Part shown: positions 33,082-40,415 of the stretch, piece after piece
Numbering within the stretch: the first letter of the stretch is position 1
Layout of the letters: each line of letters opens with the position of its first letter
NCBI RefSeq assembly: GCF_009720385.1
Contig: NZ_ML769304.1
Coordinates: 320,997-375,308, forward strand
Source: Catellatospora vulcania
GTDB taxonomy: Bacteria; Actinomycetota; Actinomycetes; Mycobacteriales; Micromonosporaceae
Direction: 5' to 3'
DNA: 54,312 nucleotides
Notes under the pieces: model-generated
What the model saw: only the letters and a program-made list of their open reading frames with translations
Told to the model about the DNA's origin: nothing
Databases searched by the model: none
Program-made: the position numbers and the translations under genes

Positions 33082-33366
33082 ATGGCTACTTATCGAAGTC
33101 CCGCAGTGCTGGTCTCCGCAGACGGTACGAGAACGTCCGGTTCCGCCGCCCTTTTCACCGAGCCTGGGCGCAATGGCGGTTTCAGGCCCTGGGCGGGCGA
33201 TTTCCGGCCCACGGCCGATTCCGCGGCCTTCACGAACCCGGTCGGCCTGACGCTGACCCTGGAGATGCCTGACGGCCGGTCCGGGAAGGTGGTCGTGCAG
33301 AGCCTCAAGGGCGGCACGAAGAACACGGTTCTGGCCCTGTTGGGCGAGGACCAGCCTCCCTTCTGA
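33082..33366 (+). CDS. Small 94-aa beta-rich protein of unknown function
   Basis: A 94-aa protein with alternating beta-type segments (SPAVLVSADG, VGLTLTLEMPDGRSGKVVVQSL) and no signal or membrane segment. GGTGGGGG lies a few bases before the ATG at 33082. The frame opens earlier (32986), but the upstream residues are Arg/His-rich and unlikely to be coding. Its last 62 bases overlap, on the opposite strand, the 3' tail of the TnpB reading frame, because the IS lies immediately downstream. I do not recognise the family. Confidence 0.65.
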   Translation: MATYRSPAVLVSADGTRTSGSAALFTEPGRNGGFRPWAGDFRPTADSAAFTNPVGLTLTLEMPDGRSGKVVVQSLKGGTKNTVLALLGEDQPPF

Positions 33367-34861
33367 CCGTTCCGGTCCCTGATGGTGCTACGGCCTGTTT
33401 CATAACTCGTGGGAGTTGTGAGACAGCGCCCTTCTCGGGCGTCCGTTCCTCACCCCGGGGTGGGGTGGGTGCGGTTCCCGCGTCATCGGGGCTGGTTTCG
33501 CTCGCGCGGGTGCGCGGGCCAGAGCCTTCCCCTCGGCGGGCGTTGGTGACCGGGCCCCCTGCGTGGAGGTCCCGGATCTGGGCGTGGTGCTGCTCGGCCC
33601 AGATGGCGAGGTTGACCGCGGCGTTGAGGTCCCGGTCGGCCTGATACCCGCACGAGGCGCAGGTGAACGTGCGCTGGTTCAGGGGCACGGCGGGGGCGAC
33701 GGTCCGGCATGGGGCGCAGGTCTTGGTCGACGGGTACCAGCGGTCGACCGGAATCAGGTCGCCGCCGCGCCACTGCTGCTTGTAGATGATCTGGCGGGCC
33801 AGTTCGCCCCAGGCGGCGTCGGCGACGGCTGCGGCCAGGTGCCGGTTGGCGAGCATGCCGGTGATGGTGAGGGTCTCGATGGCGAGCTTGTCGTGGGTCT
33901 TGACCAGCTTGTTGGAGACCTCGTGCAGGAAACGGCGTCTGATCGCCGCGACGCGGGCGTGGTGGCGGCCCAGCCGGGCCGCGGCTTCACGGCGGTTGTT
34001 CGAACCGAGCGGTTTGCGGGTGACGGCGCGGGCCAGGCGACGCTGCCGCGCCATGCCCGCCCGGGAGGGCCGCGGCCAGTCGTCGACTCGCGCGGTTTCG
34101 GTGCCGTCGGCGCGGGCGGCGACGACGAACGTGGCCAGTCCGCGGTCGACGCCCACCCAGCCGGTATCACTGTCGGGCCGGTGGCGGGTGGCGTCGTGCA
34201 GGTCGGCGGCTTCGCAGGTCAGCGACACCGCCCAGCGGCCGGCCCGGTGGCTGACGGTCGCCGACAGGATCTTGGCCCTGCCCTTGGCCAGCATCCGCCG
34301 CAGCCGTCGGGTGTCCTCCCGCACGGCGATCGTGCCGATGCCGGGCAGGGTCACCGTCCGCGGTGCCCGCTCACCGACCCGGATACCGGCCCGTCCCGTG
34401 GCAGAGGTCTTGCTGCGGATCCGAAACGACAACTGCGCGCGCTTTTTCGACTTGAACCTGGGGAACCCGACCCGGCGACCTCCACGTTCGCCGTTGCGCG
34501 ATGCCGTGTAGGCGGCCAGCCCGCGGCCCAGATCGACCGCGGCCTCCTCGAACACCTGCTGGCACACCTCGGCCCGCCAGGCCAGGCCGGTGGCCTCCAC
34601 CGTGGTGGTGCCGTCGGCGGCGGCCACCAGCACCCGGCCCGCCGCGGCCGAGCGCTTCCACGCGTTGAACACGTTGATCAGGTCGAAACCCGACCACGGC
34701 ACCTGCCCGACCGTCCCACGACACTTGCCGCCCAGGGCCTGCTTGACCAGCCGCAGACACTGGTTGTAGCCGAACCGGGCCGCACCCGCGTGCCGACGAA
34801 GCACGACCTCCTGCTCGACCGTCGGGTCAAGACAGAACCGGAACGTGGTGAAACGGGCCAC
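33305..34861 (-). CDS. tnpB: RNA-guided endonuclease TnpB
   Basis: A 518-aa TnpB from GTG 34861 (VARFTTFRFCLDPTVEQEVVLRRHAGAARFGYN). RuvC residues are intact: Asp in GVDRGLATFVV, Glu in KLAIETLTITGML, Asp in GYQADRDLNAAVNLA. The zinc ribbon is CAPC...CASC, with STKTCAPC before it. The family is usually near 400 aa; the roughly 100-residue tail after the last RuvC motif is low-complexity and overlaps the guide RNA region. Its final 30 or so residues read past the probable right end into flanking chromosomal DNA, including the 3' end of the small gene on the other strand. Appears nuclease-competent; mobility would need a TnpA elsewhere. Confidence 0.9.
   Translation of the reverse strand: MARFTTFRFCLDPTVEQEVVLRRHAGAARFGYNQCLRLVKQALGGKCRGTVGQVPWSGFDLINVFNAWKRSAAAGRVLVAAADGTTTVEATGLAWRAEVCQQVFEEAAVDLGRGLAAYTASRNGERGGRRVGFPRFKSKKRAQLSFRIRSKTSATGRAGIRVGERAPRTVTLPGIGTIAVREDTRRLRRMLAKGRAKILSATVSHRAGRWAVSLTCEAADLHDATRHRPDSDTGWVGVDRGLATFVVAARADGTETARVDDWPRPSRAGMARQRRLARAVTRKPLGSNNRREAAARLGRHHARVAAIRRRFLHEVSNKLVKTHDKLAIETLTITGMLANRHLAAAVADAAWGELARQIIYKQQWRGGDLIPVDRWYPSTKTCAPCRTVAPAVPLNQRTFTCASCGYQADRDLNAAVNLAIWAEQHHAQIRDLHAGGPVTNARRGEGSGPRTRASETSPDDAGTAPTPPRGEERTPEKGAVSQLPRVMKQAVAPSGTGTVRREAGPRPTGPEPCSSCRP
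33396..33560 (-). ncRNA. Candidate omega/re-RNA overlapping the tnpB 3' end
   Basis: TnpB nucleases use a guide RNA transcribed from the 3' end of tnpB and the element's right end. The corresponding minus-strand stretch here contains successive hairpins (CACCCCGGGGTG; CGCCC-GAGAA-GGGCG; AACTC-CCAC-GAGTT) ending near 33396. The guide would be the flanking sequence just beyond. Extent is approximate and no processing site can be read directly. Confidence 0.35.
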
Positions 34862-34968
34862 GGCAGCACACCCTGCCACACACCCCCGACAAACACCCAC
34901 CACCCGCAAGCCCACACAGCTTGACCGGAGACACGCGGCGAACGACACCGCCGATCACTTCTGAAACA
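33396..34968 (-). mobile_element. IS200/IS605-family TnpB-only insertion element (boundaries approximate)
   Basis: A tnpB gene without tnpA. The right side (33396-33465) carries stacked secondary structure typical of IS605-family ends: CGCCC/GGGCG (33427-33441), CACCCCGGGGTG (33451-33462), and an AACTC/GAGTT hairpin next to the edge. The 7-mer TGTTTCA (33396-33402) is matched by TGAAACA (34962-34968) in inverted orientation and is used here to bracket the element. IS605 elements do not need terminal inverted repeats, so this match may be chance and the ends are tentative. No partner transposase gene is nearby. Confidence 0.6.
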
Positions 34969-34999
34969 CGCACTAGCCCGCCGATGAGGCGGCCGCGCA

Positions 35000-35030
35000 G
35001 GCTCATCGAGACGTGTCGTCACGATGAGCC
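35000..35030 (-). terminator. Hairpin terminator of the SGNH hydrolase gene
   Basis: GGCTCATCG (35000-35008) and CGATGAGCC (35022-35030) pair perfectly and, after an A.A mismatch, continue as GACG / CGTC around a TGT loop. It starts 23 nt beyond the stop of the leftward SGNH gene and lies outside the IS. Confidence 0.65.
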
Positions 35031-35053
35031 GCGCGGCAGACTCTGCGCCGGAT

Positions 35054-36163
35054 TTATCGCACGAGCCAGCGTTGCGCCCCGGTGCCGTTGCAGGTCCACA
35101 GGTGGACGATCGTGCCGTTGGCGGTGCCGCTCGACTTGACGTCGACGCACTTGCCCGAGCCGACTCCGACGATGGTTCCGTTGGCGTTCACAGTGAAACG
35201 CTGCGCGTTGGTGCCGTTGCAGGGCCAGATCTGGATCTTCGTGCCGTCGGCCGTGCCGTTGCCGTTCACGTCGAGGCACCGGTCGCCGTAGACGCGCAGC
35301 TCACCGGCCGCAGTCCGGGTCCACCGCTGGTTGTTGCCGCCATGGCAGTCCCACACGGTCACCTGGGAGCCGGGCCCGGCGGTCCCGCCGCCTGAGTCGT
35401 CCAGGCAGCGGTTGGACAGCGGGTTGGACAGCAGGACATACGAGCCGGTCGGCGGCGCCGTGACGTGCGCGAGACTGCCGGGCACCGACTGCAACGCCGC
35501 GTACCACCTGGCGGCCATCTTGTCGTAGCCGGTCTGATTCGGGTGCAGCCCGTCGGCTAGGTCGGCGAGGGTGAGCGCGGAGTGCATGTCGACCAGGTGG
35601 GTGCGAGCTCCCTTCTGCGCGACGATGCCCGGGATCGCGGCGTTGAACGTCTGCGAGCGGGCCTCCTCGGTCGGGTTGCTGCGCACGATGACCTGGGCGA
35701 CGAAGATCTCGGTCTGCGGCCCGAGCAGCCGGATCTTGTCGATGAGCGCGGACAGCCGGGCCGGCGCGTTGGGCAGGTCGTAGTTCTGGCCGACGTCGTT
35801 GGTGCCGATGTGCAGCAGGACGGTCCGCGGCGCGTGCGTGCGCATCCAGTTGACGATGTTGGCGTCCAGTTGGTCGATCCGCCAGCCGGAATGGCCCTCG
35901 TGGTCGTGGTCGCCGAGGCCGGCCGGGCCGTTGAATCCTGAGCCGACGAGGTCGACGGTGTGCCCGCCGGCCGCCATCCGCTGCCAGAGGTTGATGCGGT
36001 AGCCGCCGGGCACGTTGAACCCGTCGGTGATGGAGTCGCCGAGCGGCATGACGCGGACCCCGCCGTTGGTCTCGGCGTAGGCCGGTGTGGCCGGCAGCAG
36101 CGTCAGCGTGCCGGCGGCGAGCGCCGCGGCGAATGTCAGCAGTGTGCGGAGGTTTCGGCGCAT
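35054..36163 (-). CDS. Secreted SGNH/GDSL hydrolase with C-terminal ricin-B lectin domain
   Basis: A 369-aa exported protein. Signal peptide 1-30 (RRNLRTLLTFAAALAAGTLTLLPATPAYA). SGNH esterase domain about 35-235: block I MPLGDSITDGF with the catalytic Ser, block III LLHIGTNDVGQN, and the C-terminal LADGLHPNQTGYDKMA with Asp and His. Then a ricin-B/CBM13 trefoil about 243-369 with repeats such as NRCLDDSGGGTAGPGSQVTVWDCHGGNNQRW, DVNGNGTADGTKIQIWPCNG and CVDVKSSGTANGTIVHLWTCNG. Probably a polysaccharide deacetylase or esterase targeted to a glycan. Monocistronic, with a promoter and terminator of its own. Confidence 0.93.
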   Translation of the reverse strand: MRRNLRTLLTFAAALAAGTLTLLPATPAYAETNGGVRVMPLGDSITDGFNVPGGYRINLWQRMAAGGHTVDLVGSGFNGPAGLGDHDHEGHSGWRIDQLDANIVNWMRTHAPRTVLLHIGTNDVGQNYDLPNAPARLSALIDKIRLLGPQTEIFVAQVIVRSNPTEEARSQTFNAAIPGIVAQKGARTHLVDMHSALTLADLADGLHPNQTGYDKMAARWYAALQSVPGSLAHVTAPPTGSYVLLSNPLSNRCLDDSGGGTAGPGSQVTVWDCHGGNNQRWTRTAAGELRVYGDRCLDVNGNGTADGTKIQIWPCNGTNAQRFTVNANGTIVGVGSGKCVDVKSSGTANGTIVHLWTCNGTGAQRWLVR

Positions 36164-36239
36164 GAGCGATTCCCTTCGACCGGATGGGGCGTTCGGGTTC
36201 GCGTGGCGCCGTCCACGCAGACAAGGTTGTCGATGTCAG

Positions 36240-36268
36240 AGTTTGATATCCATCGATTGAATTGTCAA
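36240..36268 (-). promoter_or_regulatory. Sigma-70-like promoter of the SGNH hydrolase gene
   Basis: On the minus strand a perfect -35 TTGACA (plus 36263-36268) is followed after 17 nt by CAAACT (plus 36240-36245), which fits the actinobacterial TAnnnT -10 pattern in part. The region is AT-rich for this genome and lies about 75-100 nt before the ATG at 36163. It contains an ATCGAT dyad that could bind a regulator. Confidence 0.5.
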
Positions 36269-36293
36269 GCATGCGGGCGTCTTGCTGCAACAA

Positions 36294-36341
36294 AGCGTCG
36301 GCATCGTGGTCGGCCTGGGCCGATTCCACGATGCCGACGCT
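36294..36341 (-). terminator. Rho-independent-like terminator of the alpha/beta hydrolase gene
   Basis: AGCGTCGGCATCGTGG (36294-36309) and CCACGATGCCGACGCT (36326-36341) form a perfect 16-bp stem, with a further TCGGC/GCCGA stem inside the loop. On the minus strand the stem is followed by TTGTTG, a weak U-rich tail. It begins 21 nt after the hydrolase stop codon. Confidence 0.75.
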
Positions 36342-36362
36342 GTTCGAAAGGGCGGGTCGTGC

Positions 36363-37193
36363 TCAGTCCTGCTGGTCGAGGAAGGCCAGGGTGGTCGCGG
36401 CGAACAGCGGCGAGCTGAACAGGTTGTAGTGAGTCAGGCCAGGCAGGATCGCCAGCGCGTGACCGCCCTTGGGCCGGCCGTCGCCCATCCAGCCGCCGTC
36501 ACGCTGGCCGCCGTCGAGCAGGCCGAAGATCTCGACGAAGTGACTCGGCGGGGCCATGTCGGCGTCGGCGGCGACGATCAGCGTCGGCACCTGCAGGCCG
36601 CGCACCTCGTCGGTGTAGTCGAAGTCCTTCGCCATCGCCACACCGATCTTGTCCAGCAGCCGCGGGAAGTCCTCCGGGCGCGGTGCGACACGCTGGTACA
36701 GCTCGTACATCGGGGTGTCCTTCATGAACTCGGCAGCCGCCGCGCTCACCTGGCCCTGCTGCCCGAGCATGTCGGGGTAGATCGCGCCGCGGCGGATGTT
36801 GGCCGACGCCGAGACCAGGCGGCCGACCTTGCCGGGGTGCCGGATCGCGGTCAGCAGCGCGACCCCGCCACCGAGGGAGTAGCCGACCACGTCCGGGCGG
36901 TCGAGGCCGAGGTGGTCGATCAGCGCGGCGATGTCGTCGGCCATCAGCGGCACCTCGAGCGGCCGGTCGATGTCCGCGGTGCGGCCGTGTCCCTGCAGGT
37001 CGACGGCGATCACCTGGTGGCGCTCGGCGAGCGCGGGCAGGATCGGCCCGAACATCTCCCCCGAGCCGAGCCCGCCGTGCAGCAGGATCATCGGCCGCCC
37101 GGAACCGTGCGTCTCGTAGTACAGGTTGATGCCGTTCACCTCGGCGTACCGGCCGGTGCCCGCCGCGTCGCCGGTCCACTCGGTGGTGCTCAT
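36363..37193 (-). CDS. Alpha/beta hydrolase
   Basis: A 276-aa cytosolic alpha/beta hydrolase. Oxyanion segment LLHGGLGSGEMFG, nucleophile Ser in VVGYSLGGG, acid in IVAADADMAPPSH, and a C-terminal catalytic His in GLTHYNLFSS. The N-terminal YAEVNGINLYYETHGSGRPM and the overall layout match the family of esterases and haloperoxidase-like hydrolases that act on small esters or lactones; the substrate cannot be told. Single gene with its own terminator; no clear functional link to neighbours. Confidence 0.9.
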   Translation of the reverse strand: MSTTEWTGDAAGTGRYAEVNGINLYYETHGSGRPMILLHGGLGSGEMFGPILPALAERHQVIAVDLQGHGRTADIDRPLEVPLMADDIAALIDHLGLDRPDVVGYSLGGGVALLTAIRHPGKVGRLVSASANIRRGAIYPDMLGQQGQVSAAAAEFMKDTPMYELYQRVAPRPEDFPRLLDKIGVAMAKDFDYTDEVRGLQVPTLIVAADADMAPPSHFVEIFGLLDGGQRDGGWMGDGRPKGGHALAILPGLTHYNLFSSPLFAATTLAFLDQQD

Positions 37194-37292
37194 GATGATC
37201 TCCTCGGGTATCGCGGATGTGTCTACATCTGCTCTGACGGCTCGCGCGGGGCCAACTCATCGGTGCTCCGAGAAGAAACTCTCCGGCGGGGC

Positions 37293-37802
37293 TTACGCCG
37301 CGCCCTGGGCCAGTTCGCGCAGGCGGCGCTGGAGGTCCCTGGGGCGGTGCACGTCGCGCAGCACGGTCACGCCCTGGCCCTGCAGCACGGCGGTGTTCAC
37401 CCGGAGGCTGCCCCTGCCGACGATCCGGTCGAGCAGGTCCTGGTGGACGTCGATGCCACGGATCATGTTCAGCGGGACGGTGCGGTCGTGCCTGCTCAGG
37501 ACGCCTTCGCGCAGCAGCAGCCGCTGGTCGGTCAGCGCGTACCGGGTGGTCAGCCCGCGCAGCACGTGCGCGACCGAGGACACCACCAGGGCCAGCCCGG
37601 CGACCAGCAGCAGGATCACCGCGATCCCGGTCATCAACGGGTCGTCCAGCCACCGGGAGTTGACGACCGCCCAGAAGACGCAGACGACGCTGAAGTAGCC
37701 GACGAACCGCAGCAGCTCGGTCACGACGATGTCGACAAATCGCGGCCCGTAGCGCTCGACGACCTGCTCGTCGCCGACCAGAAGCTCATCCGGAAATGCC
37801 AT
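37293..37802 (-). CDS. PH-domain (DUF304/bPH2) membrane protein
   Basis: A 169-aa protein with two membrane helices about 30-85 (FVGYFSVVCVFWAVVN, MTGIAVILLLVAGLALVVSSVAHVL) followed by a bacterial PH domain (TTRYALTDQRLLLREGVLSRHDRTVPLNMIRGIDVHQDLLDRIVGRGSLRV). This is the YdbS/YdbT-like family of unknown function. ATG 37802 follows a G-rich site and starts the conserved part; an earlier in-frame start would add a Gly/Ser-rich extension. Stands alone. Confidence 0.87.
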   Translation of the reverse strand: MAFPDELLVGDEQVVERYGPRFVDIVVTELLRFVGYFSVVCVFWAVVNSRWLDDPLMTGIAVILLLVAGLALVVSSVAHVLRGLTTRYALTDQRLLLREGVLSRHDRTVPLNMIRGIDVHQDLLDRIVGRGSLRVNTAVLQGQGVTVLRDVHRPRDLQRRLRELAQGAA

Positions 37803-37895
37803 CCGCCCGCCCCCATGACTGGACCCCGAAGTGCGTCGACCGAGGGTATCCACTGCCGTAAATGCGGGCAACCGCCGACGGGCCTCAGTACGCCG

Positions 37896-38771
37896 TCAGT
37901 CGGCGAGTTCGCGCACCCGGGGCACGACCTCCTGGGCGAACCGCTGGAGCTGGTCGAGCTCTGACATCGCGGGCCAGAAGACGAAGGTGTCGAAGCGCAG
38001 CCCCTGCGCCCATCCGGCCAGCGTCTGCGCCCACGTCTCGGCGGAGCCGAACAGCCCCTTGCCGCGGTGCGAACCGCCGATCATGCCGAGCACGTTGTAG
38101 AGGCGGCGCACCTGCGCCGGGTCCCGACCGGCCCGTGCCGCCGCATCGTCGATCATGGTCTGCTTGGCGGGGACCTCACCCGGCGGCACGTACACGTTCA
38201 GCGGGCTGATCCAGCCGTCGGCCAGCTCGCCGATGAGGCCGAGCATGCGGGGGCCCTGCGCGCCCAGCCACACCGGGACCCGGTGCGGCGGGACGGGCCC
38301 GGGTTCGTACCCGCCGACCTGGTGGTGGCGGCCGTCCATCGCGATCGGCCCGTCGGCGTCGAGCGCCGCCCGCAGCAGCCGCAGCGCCTCGGCGGTGAAC
38401 TCGACGGCCGCGCCACCGCGTACCGCGGTGCCGCCCATCGCCGCGACCGCGTCGGGGAAGCCGCCCGAGCCGACGCCCAGCTCGAACCGGCCGCCGGTCA
38501 GCACGTCCAGGGACGCCGCGGCCTTGGCCAGCATCGGCACGGGGCGCAGCGCCATGTCGGCGACGTCGGTGAGCAGGCGCACCCGGCTGGTGAGCGCGCC
38601 CAGGTGGGTCAGCGCCGTCATGGTGTCCAGGTGCCCCGGCTGGTACGGGTGGTCCTGCACCGCGATCAGGTCCAGTCCCGCCTCGTCGGCGGCCCGGGCC
38701 AGCGCGGTCATCGCGGCCACGTCGTGGGCCGACGGCGTGACCGCCAGCCCGAACTGCAGCTTGTCAGCCAT
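37896..38771 (-). CDS. LLM-class F420-dependent oxidoreductase
   Basis: A 291-aa luciferase-like oxidoreductase of the coenzyme F420-using type common in actinobacteria. N-terminal LQFGLAVTPSAHDV, LDLIAVQDHPYQP (substrate-side loop), ALTSRVRLLTDVADMALRPVPMLAKAAASLDVLTGGRFELGVGSGGF, and VPVWLGAQGPRMLGLIGELADGWIS. It reduces or oxidises small organic molecules using F420. It overlaps the hemerythrin gene by 8 nt, forming a two-gene operon, which suggests an oxygen- or electrophile-related role. Confidence 0.88.
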   Translation of the reverse strand: MADKLQFGLAVTPSAHDVAAMTALARAADEAGLDLIAVQDHPYQPGHLDTMTALTHLGALTSRVRLLTDVADMALRPVPMLAKAAASLDVLTGGRFELGVGSGGFPDAVAAMGGTAVRGGAAVEFTAEALRLLRAALDADGPIAMDGRHHQVGGYEPGPVPPHRVPVWLGAQGPRMLGLIGELADGWISPLNVYVPPGEVPAKQTMIDDAAARAGRDPAQVRRLYNVLGMIGGSHRGKGLFGSAETWAQTLAGWAQGLRFDTFVFWPAMSELDQLQRFAQEVVPRVRELAD

Positions 38772-39276
38772 GGAACGGCCACCTCTTCCAGGTCTTCAGC
38801 ACCGGACCCAGGGCGCCCTCCTCGAATTCCAGGTGTTCGAGCAGCCGGTCGGAGAGCGTGCGCAGGGCCACCACCAGCTTCGCGCGAATCTCGGCGTCGT
38901 CGCCGCCCAATGCCCGAGCCGCGCCCTCGACCTGGTCGAGCAGATCCGAGACCACGCGATGGTCGGACTCCAGCCGGTCCACGGTCGCCCGCAGCTGCGG
39001 TGCAGCGCGGCGTACCGCCGGGAACAGCATGGCGTCCTCGGCCTGATGGTGGTGGTGCACGAACTGGCAGTAGCTCAGGCAGTTGATTTTCAGCTGGAAC
39101 AGCGGGCCGTTGCTCTGCAGCTTGCGCAGGCCCTGCTGGAGGTCACGGGCCGGGGCGCCGCCGGCGGCCTGGTCGGCGAGCCTGCGTACGGTCGCCAGGT
39201 CGCGCCGCAGCATGCCGTGCACCCATTGCAGTTCGGCCAGCAGGGGGTTGTCGTCCACTGATCGTTGTCTGTTCAT
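38764..39276 (-). CDS. Hemerythrin-like (HHE) domain protein
   Basis: A 170-aa four-helix protein with the HHE-type iron ligands: His in QWVHGMLRRDL, HHHHQAEDAMLFP (His and Glu), His in LESDHRVVSDLL, and HLEFEEGAL near the C-terminus. Expected to bind a di-iron centre and sense or handle O2, NO or reactive species. ATG 39276 is used; a GTG just before it is an alternative. First gene of an operon with the F420-type oxidoreductase. A near-perfect 25-bp palindrome lies about 90 nt upstream. Confidence 0.87.
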   Translation of the reverse strand: MNRQRSVDDNPLLAELQWVHGMLRRDLATVRRLADQAAGGAPARDLQQGLRKLQSNGPLFQLKINCLSYCQFVHHHHQAEDAMLFPAVRRAAPQLRATVDRLESDHRVVSDLLDQVEGAARALGGDDAEIRAKLVVALRTLSDRLLEHLEFEEGALGPVLKTWKRWPFHG

Positions 39277-39366
39277 CACACGTCTCGTTCGCGAGGGGAA
39301 ACGCCGCAGTGATCACGGCGCTCCCCCAGCTTGGCCGCGGCGTCCGCCGATCGCAAACCACGGGTT

Positions 39367-39391
39367 AGTCACTTACTTCAAGTAAGCGACT
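39367..39391. promoter_or_regulatory. 25-bp near-perfect palindrome upstream of the hemerythrin operon
   Basis: AGTC-a-CTTACTT-c-AAGTAAG-c-GACT: all bases pair symmetrically except one A/C position. It is AT-rich in a GC-rich genome, lies 1 nt past the WYL regulator stop codon and 91 nt before the hemerythrin ATG. It resembles the TTAC...GTAA operators of MarR/HxlR-type redox regulators. No such regulator gene is adjacent. It could also double as a terminator for the WYL gene. Confidence 0.6.
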
Positions 39392-39392
39392 T

Positions 39393-40352
39393 TCATCCGG
39401 CCGCCCGCCGGTAGCGGTCGGCGAGGCGGCGCAGCGCGGCCGACAGCTCCGGGGCGTCCTGGACCGTGAAGTCGGCGTCGAGCAGGCCGATCCACATGGC
39501 CATCGACTCGGCGGTGTCCGCGCCGGTGGTCACCGCGCAGGTCTGCTCGTCGATCACCTCGACCGAGCCGGCCGTGGCCGGCAGCCGCTGCGCGATCACC
39601 TCGGCGGGCGCGTGCACCACGATCCGCGCCCGGTAGTGCCAGGTCGCGGTGGACACACCGCGGGACACGTACGCGGCCAGGTCCTCGGCCGGCAGCGGGC
39701 GCGGGGCGAAGCGGGGCCCGCCGGGCGAGACCGGCTCGATCCGGTCCAACCGGAACGTGCGCCAGTCGCCGCGCTGCACGTCGTAGGCGACCAGATACCA
39801 CTTGCGGCCCCAGTTGACCAGCCGGTACGGCTCGGCGTCGCGCCTGGTCGCGGTGCCGTCGTGGGCGCGGTAGTCGAACCGGAGCCGCTCGTGGTCGCGG
39901 CACGCCGCGGCGAGCGCGGTCAGCACCTGCGGGTCGACCTCCGGCCCACGCCGGCGCGCCGGAACCGCCACCGTGTACGTCTGCAGCGCGTTCACCCGCC
40001 GCCGCAGCCGCACCGGCAGCACCTGCTCCACTTTGGCCAGCGCCCGCAGCGAGGTGTCCTCGACCCCGGCGATCGACCCGGCCGCGGCCGTGCGCAGGCC
40101 GACCGCGACGGCGACGGCCTCCTCGTCGTCGAGCAGCAGCGGCGGCAGATTCGCCCCCGCGCCCAGCCGATAGCCACCGATCGCGCCGCGGGTCGCGTGC
40201 ACCGGGTAGCCGAGGCTGCGCAGCCGCTCGACGTCGTTGCGCACCGTGCGGGTGCTGACGTCGAGACGGCCGGCGAGTTCGGCGCCGCTCCACTCCCGCG
40301 GGGTCTGCAGGAGCGAGAGCAGTTTCAGCAGTCGTGCTGATGTCTCCAACAT
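39393..40352 (-). CDS. WYL-domain transcriptional regulator
   Basis: A 319-aa regulator with an N-terminal HTH_11-type winged helix (SARLLKLLSLLQTPREWSGAELAGRLDVSTRTVRNDVERLRSLGY) and a WYL sensor domain about 135-225 (RLRFDYRAHDGTATRRDAEPYRLVNWGRKWYLVAYDVQRGDWRTFRLDRI), then a WCX-like C-terminal domain. Divergent from the MFS exporter with only 63 bp between the start codons. A perfect 18-bp inverted repeat fills that space, so it very likely represses or activates the exporter and itself. Confidence 0.92.
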   Translation of the reverse strand: MLETSARLLKLLSLLQTPREWSGAELAGRLDVSTRTVRNDVERLRSLGYPVHATRGAIGGYRLGAGANLPPLLLDDEEAVAVAVGLRTAAAGSIAGVEDTSLRALAKVEQVLPVRLRRRVNALQTYTVAVPARRRGPEVDPQVLTALAAACRDHERLRFDYRAHDGTATRRDAEPYRLVNWGRKWYLVAYDVQRGDWRTFRLDRIEPVSPGGPRFAPRPLPAEDLAAYVSRGVSTATWHYRARIVVHAPAEVIAQRLPATAGSVEVIDEQTCAVTTGADTAESMAMWIGLLDADFTVQDAPELSAALRRLADRYRRAAG

Positions 40353-40363
40353 GGTTCCGATAA

Positions 40364-40404
40364 TGCCAGGCCATTAGGAACGAACTGTTCCTAATGGCCT
40401 GGCA
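40364..40404. promoter_or_regulatory. Perfect 18-bp inverted-repeat operator between WYL regulator and MFS exporter
   Basis: TGCCAGGCCATTAGGAAC (40364-40381), spacer GAACT, then GTTCCTAATGGCCTGGCA (40387-40404): 36 symmetric bases without a mismatch. It lies 11 nt from each start codon, so bound protein would block translation starts or promoters of both genes. Such a site suits a dimeric or tetrameric regulator. Confidence 0.85.
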
Positions 40405-40415
40405 GGGTCATCGGC

